Source: Scylla paramamosain
Taxonomy: Eukaryota > Arthropoda > Malacostraca > Decapoda > Portunidae
NCBI RefSeq assembly: GCF_035594125.1
Contig: NC_087171.1
Location: 13,705,767-13,769,766 of the forward strand
Reading direction: 5' to 3'
DNA: 64,000 nt
A program made the position numbers and the translations under genes. Below the pieces are notes generated by a model. The model had not been told where the DNA came from, did no database searches, and saw nothing but the letters and a program-made list of their open reading frames with translations. Of the stretch, positions 50,432 through 64,000 are shown piece after piece. The first letter of the stretch is position 1. Each line of letters begins with the position of its first letter.

Positions 50432-50663
50432 TTAAGAGTGTGCTTCACGCTTACTAGTACCATTGTTATCTACACTCTGCGCATTTTCTTCGAAGAGCTG
50501 AACTGTGCTGCGTGAAGAGGCGACACAGCACGAGACCACTCTCTGCCAACACACTGATAAGCAGGCGAACTGGTCAAAGAAGAAGACGTTCGACTCCAGA
50601 CCCAACTGATTACACACACTCTTGCACCGGAGGTAGTTTTTCATGCAGTGCACACACGGGATG
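50432..50663 (-). CDS. Secreted protein exon 4, eight-cysteine domain
   Basis: After CTTTCAG. Starts IPCVHCMKNYLRCKSVC, continues to 'FACLSVCWQRVVSCC', and ends with a Ser/Asn/Glu-rich tail and TGA. Confidence 0.75.
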
Positions 50664-51295
50664 CTGAAAGAAGGGTTATTCATATTGCATAGTTTTCTTT
50701 CCTAATATCTAATCAAGTTTTAGCAAGCCAGTGAAATCCAGCACTCGAATCCCGTTCAAGACTTCAAAGTATAATAATCATCTCTCGCTGACATTATCTC
50801 TTTCCATTCCCACTAATAAAATGACACCGACTTGGTCAACTCATCGTCATGCAGCTACAAATTTACCTCATTAGGAAATCAACAGATCGTGACAGAGAAG
50901 GTGGCACTGTCTGTAGATAGTCCATCATTTCTTCTTTGACGAAAAGCTTGAAAAACTCATCCAGCTCTGCCCCCTGCAACTCGTTCACCACTCCCTTGGC
51001 CTCGATAAGAAGTTTAAATTCACATTACACATGCTAGTTAAAAAGTTTGTCTAATTACGTTTAACACATTCTATGAACATACTAATCAAACCACACGCGC
51101 TCAGTTACCACCATTACACCAACCTGGAAAATATGGTCATAATCGAGACTTGGTTTAGCACTCGCCGCCCAAACCAGCGACACCAAGACCTGCAATATGT
51201 ATTGTGCGGTCAAGGAAAAATGTCATGATTTGCACAAAACTAACATACCACAAACACCCACCGCAAGTGGAATTACTTACGATTATGTATTTCAT
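50432..51295 (-). CDS. Secreted eight-cysteine protein of unknown family
   Basis: Four exons: 51,281-51,295, 51,124-51,189, 50,867-51,000 and 50,432-50,663. All junctions are GT/AG and the phases agree (0, 0, 2). The ~148-residue product starts MKYIIVLVSLVWAASAKPS, a typical signal peptide probably cut after ...ASA. A helical, acidic segment without Cys follows ('GAELDEFFKLFVKEEMMDYL'), then eight cysteines in the order C-x2-C-x6-C-x3-C-x16-C-x3-C-x6-CC, and a polar tail. The even Cys count and signal point to a disulfide-bonded extracellular protein. I do not recognise the family; it could be a signalling, immune or carrier peptide. No dibasic cleavage site precedes the Cys domain, so a classical prohormone is less likely. 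Confidence 0.75.
50867..51000 (-). CDS. Secreted protein exon 3, acidic helical segment
   Basis: 44 codons plus two bases, after CTTATCGAG, ending ATGAG|GTAAAT. No cysteine. Confidence 0.7.
51124..51189 (-). CDS. Secreted protein exon 2, rest of signal peptide
   Basis: 22 codons after ATTGCAG, ending TTCCAG|GTTGGT in phase 0. Supplies the hydrophobic core VLVSLVWAASA. Confidence 0.7.
51281..51295 (-). CDS. Secreted protein exon 1
   Basis: Five codons (MKYII) then GTAAGT. The ATG context is ACAAA|ATGA. The signal peptide is split by the first intron, which is common in arthropod secreted genes. Confidence 0.65.
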
Positions 51296-51379
51296 TTTGT
51301 CTCACTATTTCCTCTACTTTGATTTCTTTTCTCTGTGAACTGCAGTGTGAATGTGAGGCGGTGACTGAGCGCCGACCTC

Positions 51380-51413
51380 TGACGGAACCTGAGTCTGTTC
51401 GAACGTTTTATGA
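51380..51413 (-). promoter_or_regulatory. Candidate core promoter of the secreted-protein gene
   Basis: A TATA-like CATAAAA (51,407-51,413) lies about 31 bp upstream of a TCAG initiator-like site at 51,379-51,382. This would give an 85-nt 5' leader before the ATG. Confidence 0.3.
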
Positions 51414-51451
51414 GTAAAGTGAGATTTGATTCGCAGGATTCACTTAAACCA

Positions 51452-51482
<31 letters not shown>

Positions 51483-51689
51483 CCCAACAGTTCATGGTGA
51501 AGCTGTGCGTGTACGTAACAACCTTGGAACGAGAATGAAGAGACACAGTGTGGAAGGGAACACAACGAGGGGTTGGTGAGGGTCAGTGTTACGAGATAAG
51601 CATCGCAAGACACATAAAAGTTATGGAAAGCAGTGCACACGAGACCATGAAAGTTATGACAGGAGAGCACTGATTTGATTGGAGCCCAT

Positions 51690-51860
51690 ATTTACAAGCA
51701 TTCTGAGGCCTGTTTTCAAAAGCTACAAAGGTGATTATTAGGATTTTCATGGGTGTTGCTATTCGTTCATTACTTTTTTTATTGACCTTGCAAATTCTTG
51801 TTAATTTGTCACTAGAATCATGAAAGTACTCTTGAAAGCCGCAATAACATCAATAATTTA
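51690..51860. repeat. Dispersed repeat family copy
   Basis: 'TTTTCAAAAGCTACAAAGGTG', 'AGGATTTTCATGGGTGTT' and 'CTTGTTAATTTGTCACTAGA' match the order seen at 52,730-53,130. Confidence 0.5.
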
Positions 51861-52106
51861 CACTAGCGCCATTTAGGTATACGATCAATCGAAGTAAAAC
51901 GCTTCAGTATTTGAAAATACGAATCCTGGTGGTGTATTCTGAAACGCTTCGTTCACACATCAGAAATATTTTCAGAGGCCACAAAGATTGGCCAGATTCT
52001 CATAAGGTACTTTCCTTCGATGAGTGTGTGAGCGTACCATTTGCTGTAGCTGACAACTGTAATTAAGTTTCTCATCTTATGGTGTCTGACGCTATTTGCG
52101 TAAAAA

Positions 52107-52257
<151 letters not shown>

Positions 52258-52729
52258 ACTATCTATTTATTTATCTATCCATCTGCCTATCTGTTTGTAT
52301 ATCTATCTATCTGTCTGTCTGTCTGTCTGTCAATCAATCAATCAATCTATCTATCTATCTATCAAACAATCTGTCTATCTATCAAACTATCTATCTACCT
52401 ATCTGCTTGTCTGTCTATATCCGCATGGTGCTGTGTAAAATGCGACACATACCATGCGTGACAAATCCTCAATACCTTACAGGGTTGTTGGCTGGTAGCA
52501 TTATCGCCACGTGCACCTGTAACAATCCTCAAGAACTTTATTGTGGAACTCGCGGCACGTCCCATTCGGTCAGCCGTCACTTCACTCGTTCCCGAAGCTG
52601 CCGTCTCCTCGATGCTCACGTACTCCGCACCAGTAACCTATACTTAAGCTCAAGTATTGCGTCTGAAGCACGGTAATGTCTGCTCCTTTTGCTTCACGGT
52701 CACCTATGTACTTGCGTCCCTTCCCGCGT

Positions 52730-53130
52730 ATTCAAGAAACACTTTGCTCTCTCACTATGACTATTTTCAAAGACCACAGAGATGATTAGCCAGGTTCTCA
52801 AGACTGTTTCCACTTTTGATAATGTTGAAATCTTGTTAATCTGACTAGAGCCATAAAAACACCTTTAAGACCCGTGTAATTTTAATTAGAGCCTTTTGAA
52901 AGCAATATAGGTGCAGAGCATAACTGTTTCAGAATATGATCATAGGAATCCGCGAAAAAAAGTCGATATTTTAAACACCGAGTTCTCATCAGGACTATTT
53001 TTTCAAAGGCAACATAGATGATGAGAAGGATTCGTATGTGTTTTTCCCACTGATGATGCTAAATTCGTATTAAATTATTACGAAATCTATGAAAACATAC
53101 TTGAACGTCCCTATAACTATCACTGGCGCC
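52730..53130. repeat. Dispersed repeat family, two tandem copies
   Basis: The order 'TTTTCAAAG.C...ATAGATGAT', 'AGG.TTC', 'CACTGATGATG', 'TTGTTAATCTGACTAG' occurs twice, at about 52,760-52,930 and 52,990-53,120. Confidence 0.5.
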
Positions 53131-53284
53131 TGTTGAGAGTTGTCGAAGTAAAGAGTAGGAATGTTTGATGTTACGGTCCGAATCAACTGATTCGTACATG
53201 GCAGAGCTGATTCATCCGGGAACTGCTTGATTGATGATGGAGTTGGCTTAAAACGTTTTTTAATCCTCACTCTCTCTCTCTCTG

Positions 53285-53288
<4 letters not shown>

Positions 53289-53376
<88 letters not shown>

Positions 53377-53815
53377 ATATATATATATGGGATTAGTATG
53401 TTTGATGTAGGTATATCACATATTCTTTATTCATCCAGGACTATTTCTCTATTTGTAAAATGTTGATTAAAACATGAAAACAAAAGTAGAGGCAGTGGCG
53501 AGATATCCGATACAAAAACATCTTTTAATCATATCACCTGTATATTATTTGAGAAAGATATCAAAGCTCTTCTCTTACCATAACTGTACCCATTATGTGG
53601 CCAAACAGGAAAAGAAAGTATTTTATTGGACCGTCTCTCTGTCATGTCAAGGAAACAGTCTTTTTAATATGAGATCAAAAAGTTTTTCCAGCAAATACCT
53701 TTTAATTTTTCTAGGTTTATTGTAATAGATTCTAATACTGTACATCATTTAAAATCTTTGAAAACACCTATTAACTCGTCTGCCTGGCGGATTAAGCTTA
53801 CACGACAAAACAAAA

Positions 53816-53900
<85 letters not shown>
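53289..53900. repeat. Two (TA)n microsatellites with gene-free spacer
   Basis: TA at 53,289-53,388 and 53,818-53,900. The 430-bp spacer has an 83-codon open frame without recognisable features. Confidence 0.93.
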
Positions 53901-53903
<3 letters not shown>

Positions 53904-54239
53904 ATTTTTTTTTCACATCTGAATTACATAAAAGTATTTGTATATATATCCCTAAATGTAATTTTTACGTTTATTTAGGTAACGTGGAATGTTCTTAGTT
54001 TAATATTAATGTCATCCTCTTAAAGTTTCTACTTGTAAATCATCTTGCACAAATTGTTGAACAAACACAACAAAACAAAAGCCAATTGCTGGTTTTAAGT
54101 CTAGCTGTTTTATTTTTGAGAAATTTTATCCCAATATATTTCACTACATAGTGCCGTTCCCTGCTTCTGAGTAACTGAGTGACAGTCAACACAGAACTCA
54201 CTGTTGCTTGGTTAAAGGTTGAGTTATTTTCCCCATTTA

Positions 54240-54419
54240 CCTCCACTGTATTCGTCTTTTTTTCTCCCTTAATTCAAAGTCCTCTGATCTGCTTATAGTC
54301 TCCTTGCACAATCTGACAACTGATAGATCCTTAACAAATCAGAGGACTTGAGATTAAGATGAAACATAGAAAACAGAAAGGAGGAGCAAAAGCTCACTCG
54401 ACTTTTGACCACGACTGTA
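54240..54419. mobile_element. Tc1/mariner-like MITE, second copy
   Basis: Shares the palindromic core (AAAGTCCTCTGATCTG to AAATCAGAGGACTT) with 464-687, and ends CGACTTTTGACCACGACTGTA, the inverse of the left terminus of copy 1. The left end appears truncated. Confidence 0.5.
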
Positions 54420-54654
54420 AAGCGCCCGTCATGGCTGTAAATAATTATAATGTGATGAGCATTAACTTGATAGCCTGTCATCTCTCATCCACTCCACGCC
54501 TTACGCAGGGGATCTACTGAACATGACGTGGAATGTTACATAATGTCTGATCTCGGCGCTGCAAAATTGTCTTAGAGTTGCCAATGATGTTGTAATGTAG
54601 TGAAATATTTTATGATAAAACTCGTTTCTGGAAAAAAAAAATGCAAAACTAAAA

Positions 54655-54655
54655 G

Positions 54656-54725
<70 letters not shown>

Positions 54726-54742
54726 TAATAATAATAATAATA
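54655..54742. repeat. (AAT)n microsatellite
   Basis: Trinucleotide AAT run with one variant unit. Confidence 0.95.
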
Positions 54743-55069
54743 GTAATACGAGTACCAACACCAACACGACTATCACCAACAAGAACACCAATAATAAAAT
54801 AAAAACAAATGCACTCGAGGACAATATCAATGTGAGATAAATTACGATAAGAATACACTTCTGCATTACTATTCTTGCTTATGTATTACGTACTTACTCT
54901 ATCTTAATGCTATATGGCACTACAGAATCTTAAAACATCCTCTAAAAGGCAGAAGACCAACACATGCGTCCAGTTTTTGAATGGAGTGAAAAATATTTAT
55001 GACGCAGACACAGTTATAAAAGATGTTCGTAATTATTACATTATAGCACTCAGACTGTCTTGATTGGCC

Positions 55070-55195
<126 letters not shown>

Positions 55196-55809
55196 CATTT
55201 GAGAAAATCCGTAATCTGATTAACGTGTGTGACTCACACTCAAGACTCAAGTCGTGTGTCAGTCACCCAAGCATTACACCTCACATCACTAAACCAGAGG
55301 CGACGTGGACTTTGTTAGCTATTACTACGCCCTCCCACTGGTAAGCGAAACTGTATTTTCTGTTGATTGAGTGCATATTTCATTATTATGCGTATCATTA
55401 CTGTCGCTATTGTCATTATTGTATAGAGAATATACTGGGAGGTTATAGGTACAGATAATAATACACAGGAATTTTACTATCTTACGTAACATAAAAAAAA
55501 AATATATATATATATAGTTTCACCTTACAAGAGGCTCTTGAAATTTTGCAAATTTATCCTTTCTTATGCTGCGATTTTGAGGCGCTGGCTATACAGCGAT
55601 TAACATTACTTATTTATAATAGGTCGCAAATTCACAATCAAAAGCTTAGAAAGTGTGCTTCAAAATCTACAAAAATGCATGTAGGGGAAATTCTGACGAA
55701 GCTGATGCTTAAAACCTTATGACTTAAGAATTATATAACCCTATGGCAATAACAAATATACTAGTTTTCACACACTGCACTTGTCTTCAAGTGGTATAGG
55801 AGTTATAAC

Positions 55810-56165
55810 AAGGGTGACATAAGGAAAATTTTCAGGATCAGTAATCAGGATAGAACAAGAAATAATGGGTCTAAACTTGAAAAATATTAAATTAAAAAAA
55901 GATAAGGAGGAATTAGTTCTTAAATAAGTTAGATTAGAAAAAAAAGAGATAAGAAGGAATTAATTCTCAAATAGAGTGATGGATGAATGGAATGGACTCA
56001 GTAATCAGGTTATTAGTGCTGAGTCATTACAAAACTAAAAAAAAAAAAAAAAGAGAGAGAAAAAAAAAAAAAAAAGACAAATTTATGGATGGGGATGATA
56101 GGTGGAAATAAATAGACCTGATGGCTTCTTGCAGCTTCCCTTATTTTCTTATGTCCTTGTATCGT
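55810..56165 (+). mobile_element. CR1/jockey-type LINE 3' end remnant
   Basis: The plus strand encodes 'SNRVMDEWNGLSNQVISAES', the familiar reverse-transcriptase C-terminal motif (NRVVDEWN.LP..VV.AES). Then come an A-rich stretch and a decayed 'MDGDDR' tail and 3' UTR. Only the last few hundred bases are left. It differs from the jockey-like copies at 2.4, 34.7 and 61.1 kb. Confidence 0.65.
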
Positions 56166-56169
56166 AAGT

Positions 56170-57280
56170 AAATGTAGAAGTTAACAATTGTTTGGAATAA
56201 GGCATGCGGTCAGACATCGGTACCATTTAGAACAGCTGCTTGCTTCCAACAACCTACAGTTTCGGTCACCATGTAACAAGAAGTTATTGCTTCATGTCCC
56301 TTGAGTAAATATCACTATCACCACCTCGACAAACACGCTAAGGTTCAACATGACACCTGGAAACGATCCCTAATAGCCATGACAGGGAACACTAACCACC
56401 TTTGACGTCTTTTTATTCAATCATCTTCCTTTTCATTATGTCTTTCGTGGGAAGTATATATGCAGGTTGAGAGTAAGCTGCTACACAGTCACCGACCAGG
56501 GCTTCTCACCTTTCGAAACCGCGGGCTCGATCTGCAAAAATAAGTTGAATCATCATCATCATTATTAACAACCACGTTTATTATAAAAAAAAAAAAAAAA
56601 GGAAAAGGGGGGAGATGAACTCAAGAAAAAGGAAAGAAAGAATTGAGCAGAAAACGCTGGTGAACTGGTGAATGATTGGCTCGTAGATGAAGCAAGTGTC
56701 GCGGTGAATGGCTGTATTTGATAATGGAATTCTTATCTCTAGAGCCATCCGCGGCATCCACCCTTCTTTGCATGTACTAGGCTCCATATACTTTAGTCGC
56801 TACAACGACAGGTTGCTATGTTTGGACAGAATTTCAAAATTTATAATACCTGGTTACTCCAGTAATATAGAAGCAGATTACACATACGTGAGCATCTGTG
56901 ACTGTTGTAGTTTCACTCTAAGATTAGTAAATTTGAACACCACTATCGTCTACAAATCTTAGCATAGTCATTTTGGGGATTTTCAACGACTGTAGGAAAC
57001 TTTCTTTTTGTGCCACTATTGTCACAGATGAGCTGCCACCCCTTCTTTGACCTCAACTTGCCGACCTGCCCACTGCTAACACTAATTGCCCTCCCACTCT
57101 TGGACATTCCATTGAAACACTGAAAAAAAAAAAATATTCTGAAGGCGGGAAAAATAGGACGAGAAGAGATATTCCAGAGGCATCAAACCTCTGGCAGGAC
57201 ACTAACGGGAAATCCAAGTTCCGACACAATACTAATACCAAAGCCCACGTGGAATTTGATCTGCCTTGAGTCCTATCACT
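56170..57280. other. No supportable exon
   Basis: I searched this stretch on the minus strand for the last XDH exon (a short segment ending in a PW.VR-like motif) and found none. Short open frames here have no features. Confidence 0.45.
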
Positions 57281-57288
57281 ACACTCAC

Positions 57289-60999
<3,711 letters not shown>

Positions 61000-61104
61000 C
61001 TGTTGGTATGTGCCGGAGGCATCATCATACAGTACCAGGGACCATATTCTGAAACACTTCTAGCCGCATCTCCACTGGCTAAGGGAAAAAAAAAAAAAAA
61101 AAGC

Positions 61105-64000
61105 TCACAGAGATACCGGTCCCCGAACAGGGCCCAAGGAATTCAAGTCGTAGGAAGGTAGAAATACAGAAGTAGGTAGGGAGTTCCAGAGTTTACCAGA
61201 GAAAGGGATGAATGATTGAGAATGCTGGTTAACTCTTGCATTAGAGAGGTTGACAGAATAGGGGTGAGAGAAAGAAGAAAGTCTTGTGCAGCGAGGCCGC
61301 GGGAGGAGGGGAGGCATGCGGTAGGCAAAATCAGAAGAGCAGTTAGCATGAAAATACCGGTAGAAGACAGCTAGAGATGCAACATTGCGGTGATGAGAGA
61401 GAGGCTGAAGACAGTCTGAGGAGAGGAGTTGATGAGACGAAAAGCTTTTGATTACACCCTGTCTAGAAGAACAGCATGAGTGGAATCCCCCAAACATGTG
61501 AAGCATACTCCATACATGACTGGATAAAGCCCTTGTACAGAGTTAGCAACTGGGGGATGAGAAAAACTGGCGGAGACGTCTCAGAACACCTAACTTCACA
61601 GAAACTGTTTCAGCTAGAGATGGGATGTGAAGTTTCCAGTTTGGATTATAAGAAAAGGACAGACCGAGGATGTTCAGTGTAGGAGATAGGAACAGTTGAG
61701 TGTCATTGAAGAAGAGGGTATAGATGTCTAGAAGGTTGTGTGAAGTTGATAGATGGAGAAATTGAGTTTTTGAGGCATTGTACAGTACCAAGTTTGCTCT
61801 GCCCCAATCAGTAATTTCAGAGATATTAGAAGTCAAGCGTTCTGTGACTTCCCTGCATGAACTGTTTACTTCCTGAAGGGTTGGACGTCTACGAAAAGAC
61901 ATGGAAAAGTGCAGGGTGGTATCGTCAGCGAAGGAGTGGATAAGACAAGAAGTTTGGTTTAGAAGGTCTTTGATGAATAATAGGAAGAGAGTGGGTGACA
62001 GGACAGAACCCTGAGGAACACCACTGTTAATAGATTTAGGAGAAGAAGAGTGACCGTCTATCACAGCAGCAACAGAACGATCAGAAAGGAAACATGAGAT
62101 GAAGTTGCATGAGATGAAGTTGCAGAGAGAAGGATAGAAGTTGTAGGAGGGTAATTTGGAAAACAAAGCTTTGTGCCAGACTTTGTAAAAAGCTTTTGTT
62201 ATTTTAAGGCAACAACAAAAGTTTCACCAAAATCTCTAAAAGAGGATGACCAAGACCCAATATCGAAAGCCAGAAGATCACCAGTAGAGCGGCCTTGATA
62301 GAACCCATACTTGCGATCAGATAGAAGGTTGTGAAGTGCTAGACGTTTAAGAATCTTCCTATTGAGGATAGATTGAAAAACTTTAGATAGGCAGGAAATT
62401 AAAGCAATAGGATGGTAGTTTGAGGGATTAGAACGAACACCCTTTTTAGGAACAGGCTGAATGTAGGCAAACTTCCAGCAAGAAGAAAAGGCAGATGTTG
62501 ACTGACAGAGCTGAAAGAGTTTGACTAGGCAAGGTGCAAGCACGGAGGCGCAGTTTCGGAGAACAATAGGAGGGATCCCATCAGGTCCATAAGCCTTCCG
62601 AAGGTTTAGGCCAGTGAGGGCATGGAAAACATCAGTGAGGAGAATTTTAATAGGTAACATGAAGTAGTCAGAGGGTGGAGGAGAGGGAGGAACAAGCCCT
62701 GAATCGTCCGAGGTAGAGTTTTTAGCAAAGGTTTAAGCGAAGAGTTCAGCTTTTAGAGATAGATGTGATAGCAGTGGTGCCATCTAGTTGAAATAAAGGA
62801 AGGAAAGAAGCTAAGTTATTGGAGATGTTTTTGGCTAGATGCCAGAAGTCACGAGGGGAGTTAGATCTTGAAAGATTTTGACACTCTATTAATGAAGGCG
62901 TTTTTGGCTAGTTGGAGAACAGACTTGGCATGGTTCCGGGGAGAAATATAAAGCGCATGAGATTCTGGTGATGGAAGGCTCAAGTATCTTTTGTGGGCCA
63001 CCTCTCTATCATGTATAGCACGAGAACAAGGTGTGTTAAACCAAGGTTTGGAAAGTTTAGGTCGAGAAAAAGAGTGAGGAATGTACACCTCCATGCCAGA
63101 CACTATCACCTCTGTTATGCGCTCGGCACACAGAGACGAGTCTCTGACACGAAAGCAGTAGTCATTCCAAGGAAAATTAGCAAAATACCTCCTCAGGTCC
63201 CCCCAACTAGCAGAGGCAAAACGACAGGGGCATCTCCACTTAGGGGATCCTGAGGAGGGATTCAAGCAATAGGACAAGATACAGATATGAAATTGTGATC
63301 GGAGGAGCTCAACGGAGAAGAGAGGGTGACAGCATAAGCAGAAAGATTAGAGGTTAGGAAAAAGGTCAACAATGTTGTGCTTATCTCCAAGACGGTCAAG
63401 AATATGAATAGGGTGTTGCATCAATTGCTCTACGTCATGGAGGATAGCAAAGTTGAAGGCTAGTTCACCAGGATGGTCAGTGAAGGGAGAGGAAAACCAA
63501 AGCTGGTGGTGAATACTGAGGTCTCCAAGAATGGAGATCTCTGCAGGTCAGAATGTGCTCCACTTTGGAAGTTAAGTAGTCAAAGAATTTCTTATAGTCA
63601 GAAGAGTTAGGTGAGAGGTATACAGCACAGATAAAAATTTAGTTTGAGAGTGACTCTGTAGTCATAGCCAGATGGTGGAAAACTCGGAAGATTCAAGAGT
63701 GTGGGCACGAGAGCAGGTTAAATCGGTGCGCAAATAGACACAACATCCAGCTTTGGATTGGAAATGAAGATGGAGAAAGTAGGAGGGAACAGAAAAGGGG
63801 CTACTGTCAGTTGCCTCAGACACCTGTGTTTCAGTAAGGAAAAGAAGATGATGTTTAGTAGATGAGAGGTGGTGTTCTGCTGATTGAAAATTAGATCTAA
63901 GACCGCGAATATTGCAAAAGTTAATGAAGAAGAAGTTGAGGGGGGAATCAAGACACTTAGGGTCGATACCAGGGGAGCAGTTCGACCTGGGGACATTTGT
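61105..64000 (-). mobile_element. Jockey-like LINE, nearly full ORF2 (copy C), cut by window edge
   Basis: Read on the minus strand the order is endonuclease (63,996 to about 63,100, with 'FAIFAVLDLIFNQQNTTSHL' corresponding to NIRGLRSN-type starts), then a linker, then reverse transcriptase. The RT carries 'GLNLRKAYGPDGIPPIVLRN' (62,600), 'GFYQGRSTGDLLAFD' (62,290), 'GVPQGSVLSPTLFLLFIKDL' (62,030) and the catalytic box 'SFADDTTLHFS' (61,920), and ends with the 'SGKLWNSLPTSVF' tail. Multiple frameshifts show it is inactive. It lies in an XDH intron, in gene orientation. Confidence 0.88.

Overview
The window is eukaryotic nuclear DNA and looks like a decapod crustacean, probably a crab or shrimp. 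The evidence is intron-rich genes with GT/AG splice sites, very dense and long (GA)n, (TA)n and (CA)n microsatellites, jockey/RTE-type LINE remnants, an arthropod-type (TTAGG)n stretch, and arthropod-like versions of conserved metazoan proteins. The species cannot be named from sequence alone. Most open frames in the window are artefacts of microsatellites.

Layout. 1-23,000 holds no gene I can support. It contains microsatellites, a LINE endonuclease fragment (about 2,430-3,613), small Tc1-like and (TG)n-linked repeats, a dispersed repeat family and an array of heat-shock-element-like motifs (20,340-20,660). 23,000-27,900 (+) carries the 3' part of a KLF10/KLF11 (TIEG, Drosophila cabut) zinc-finger gene. 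It has a GC/CCAAT-rich candidate promoter near 23.2 kb, a Sin3-interaction-type helix in one exon and three C2H2 fingers in the last.

29,433-49,727 (-) is a ~20 kb gene for the little elongation complex subunit ICE2/NARG2, reconstructed as at least 16 coding exons with matching phases. Its introns hold a jockey-like LINE fragment, an RTE-like remnant, tRNA-type SINEs, a hAT MITE with an 8-bp target duplication, a ~40-bp minisatellite and (GA)n tracts up to 300 bp. Two exons each contain one extra base in a homopolymer, and one junction is out of phase by one base. Assembly errors explain this better than gene death, but a pseudogene is not excluded.

48,208-49,519 holds a fold-back duplication and a 734-bp PIF/Harbinger-like element flanked by TAA duplications. 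50,432-51,295 (-) is a four-exon gene for a ~148-residue secreted protein with eight cysteines in an unfamiliar, nearly symmetric pattern. 51,400-57,200 is repeat-rich with no supported gene. 57,289-60,999 (-) holds eight exons of xanthine dehydrogenase covering the C-terminal molybdenum domain. The 5' part of this gene lies beyond the window and the last short exon was not found. The intron at the right edge contains a nearly complete jockey-like LINE (61,105-64,000).

The genes are functionally unrelated housekeeping or regulatory loci: transcription repression (KLF10/11), snRNA transcription (ICE2), purine catabolism (XDH) and an unknown secreted factor. The most novel items are the eight-cysteine secreted protein, the heat-shock-element array, the hairpin-forming intronic (TG)n(TA)n(CA)n tract, and several unnamed repeat families defined here by shared copies.
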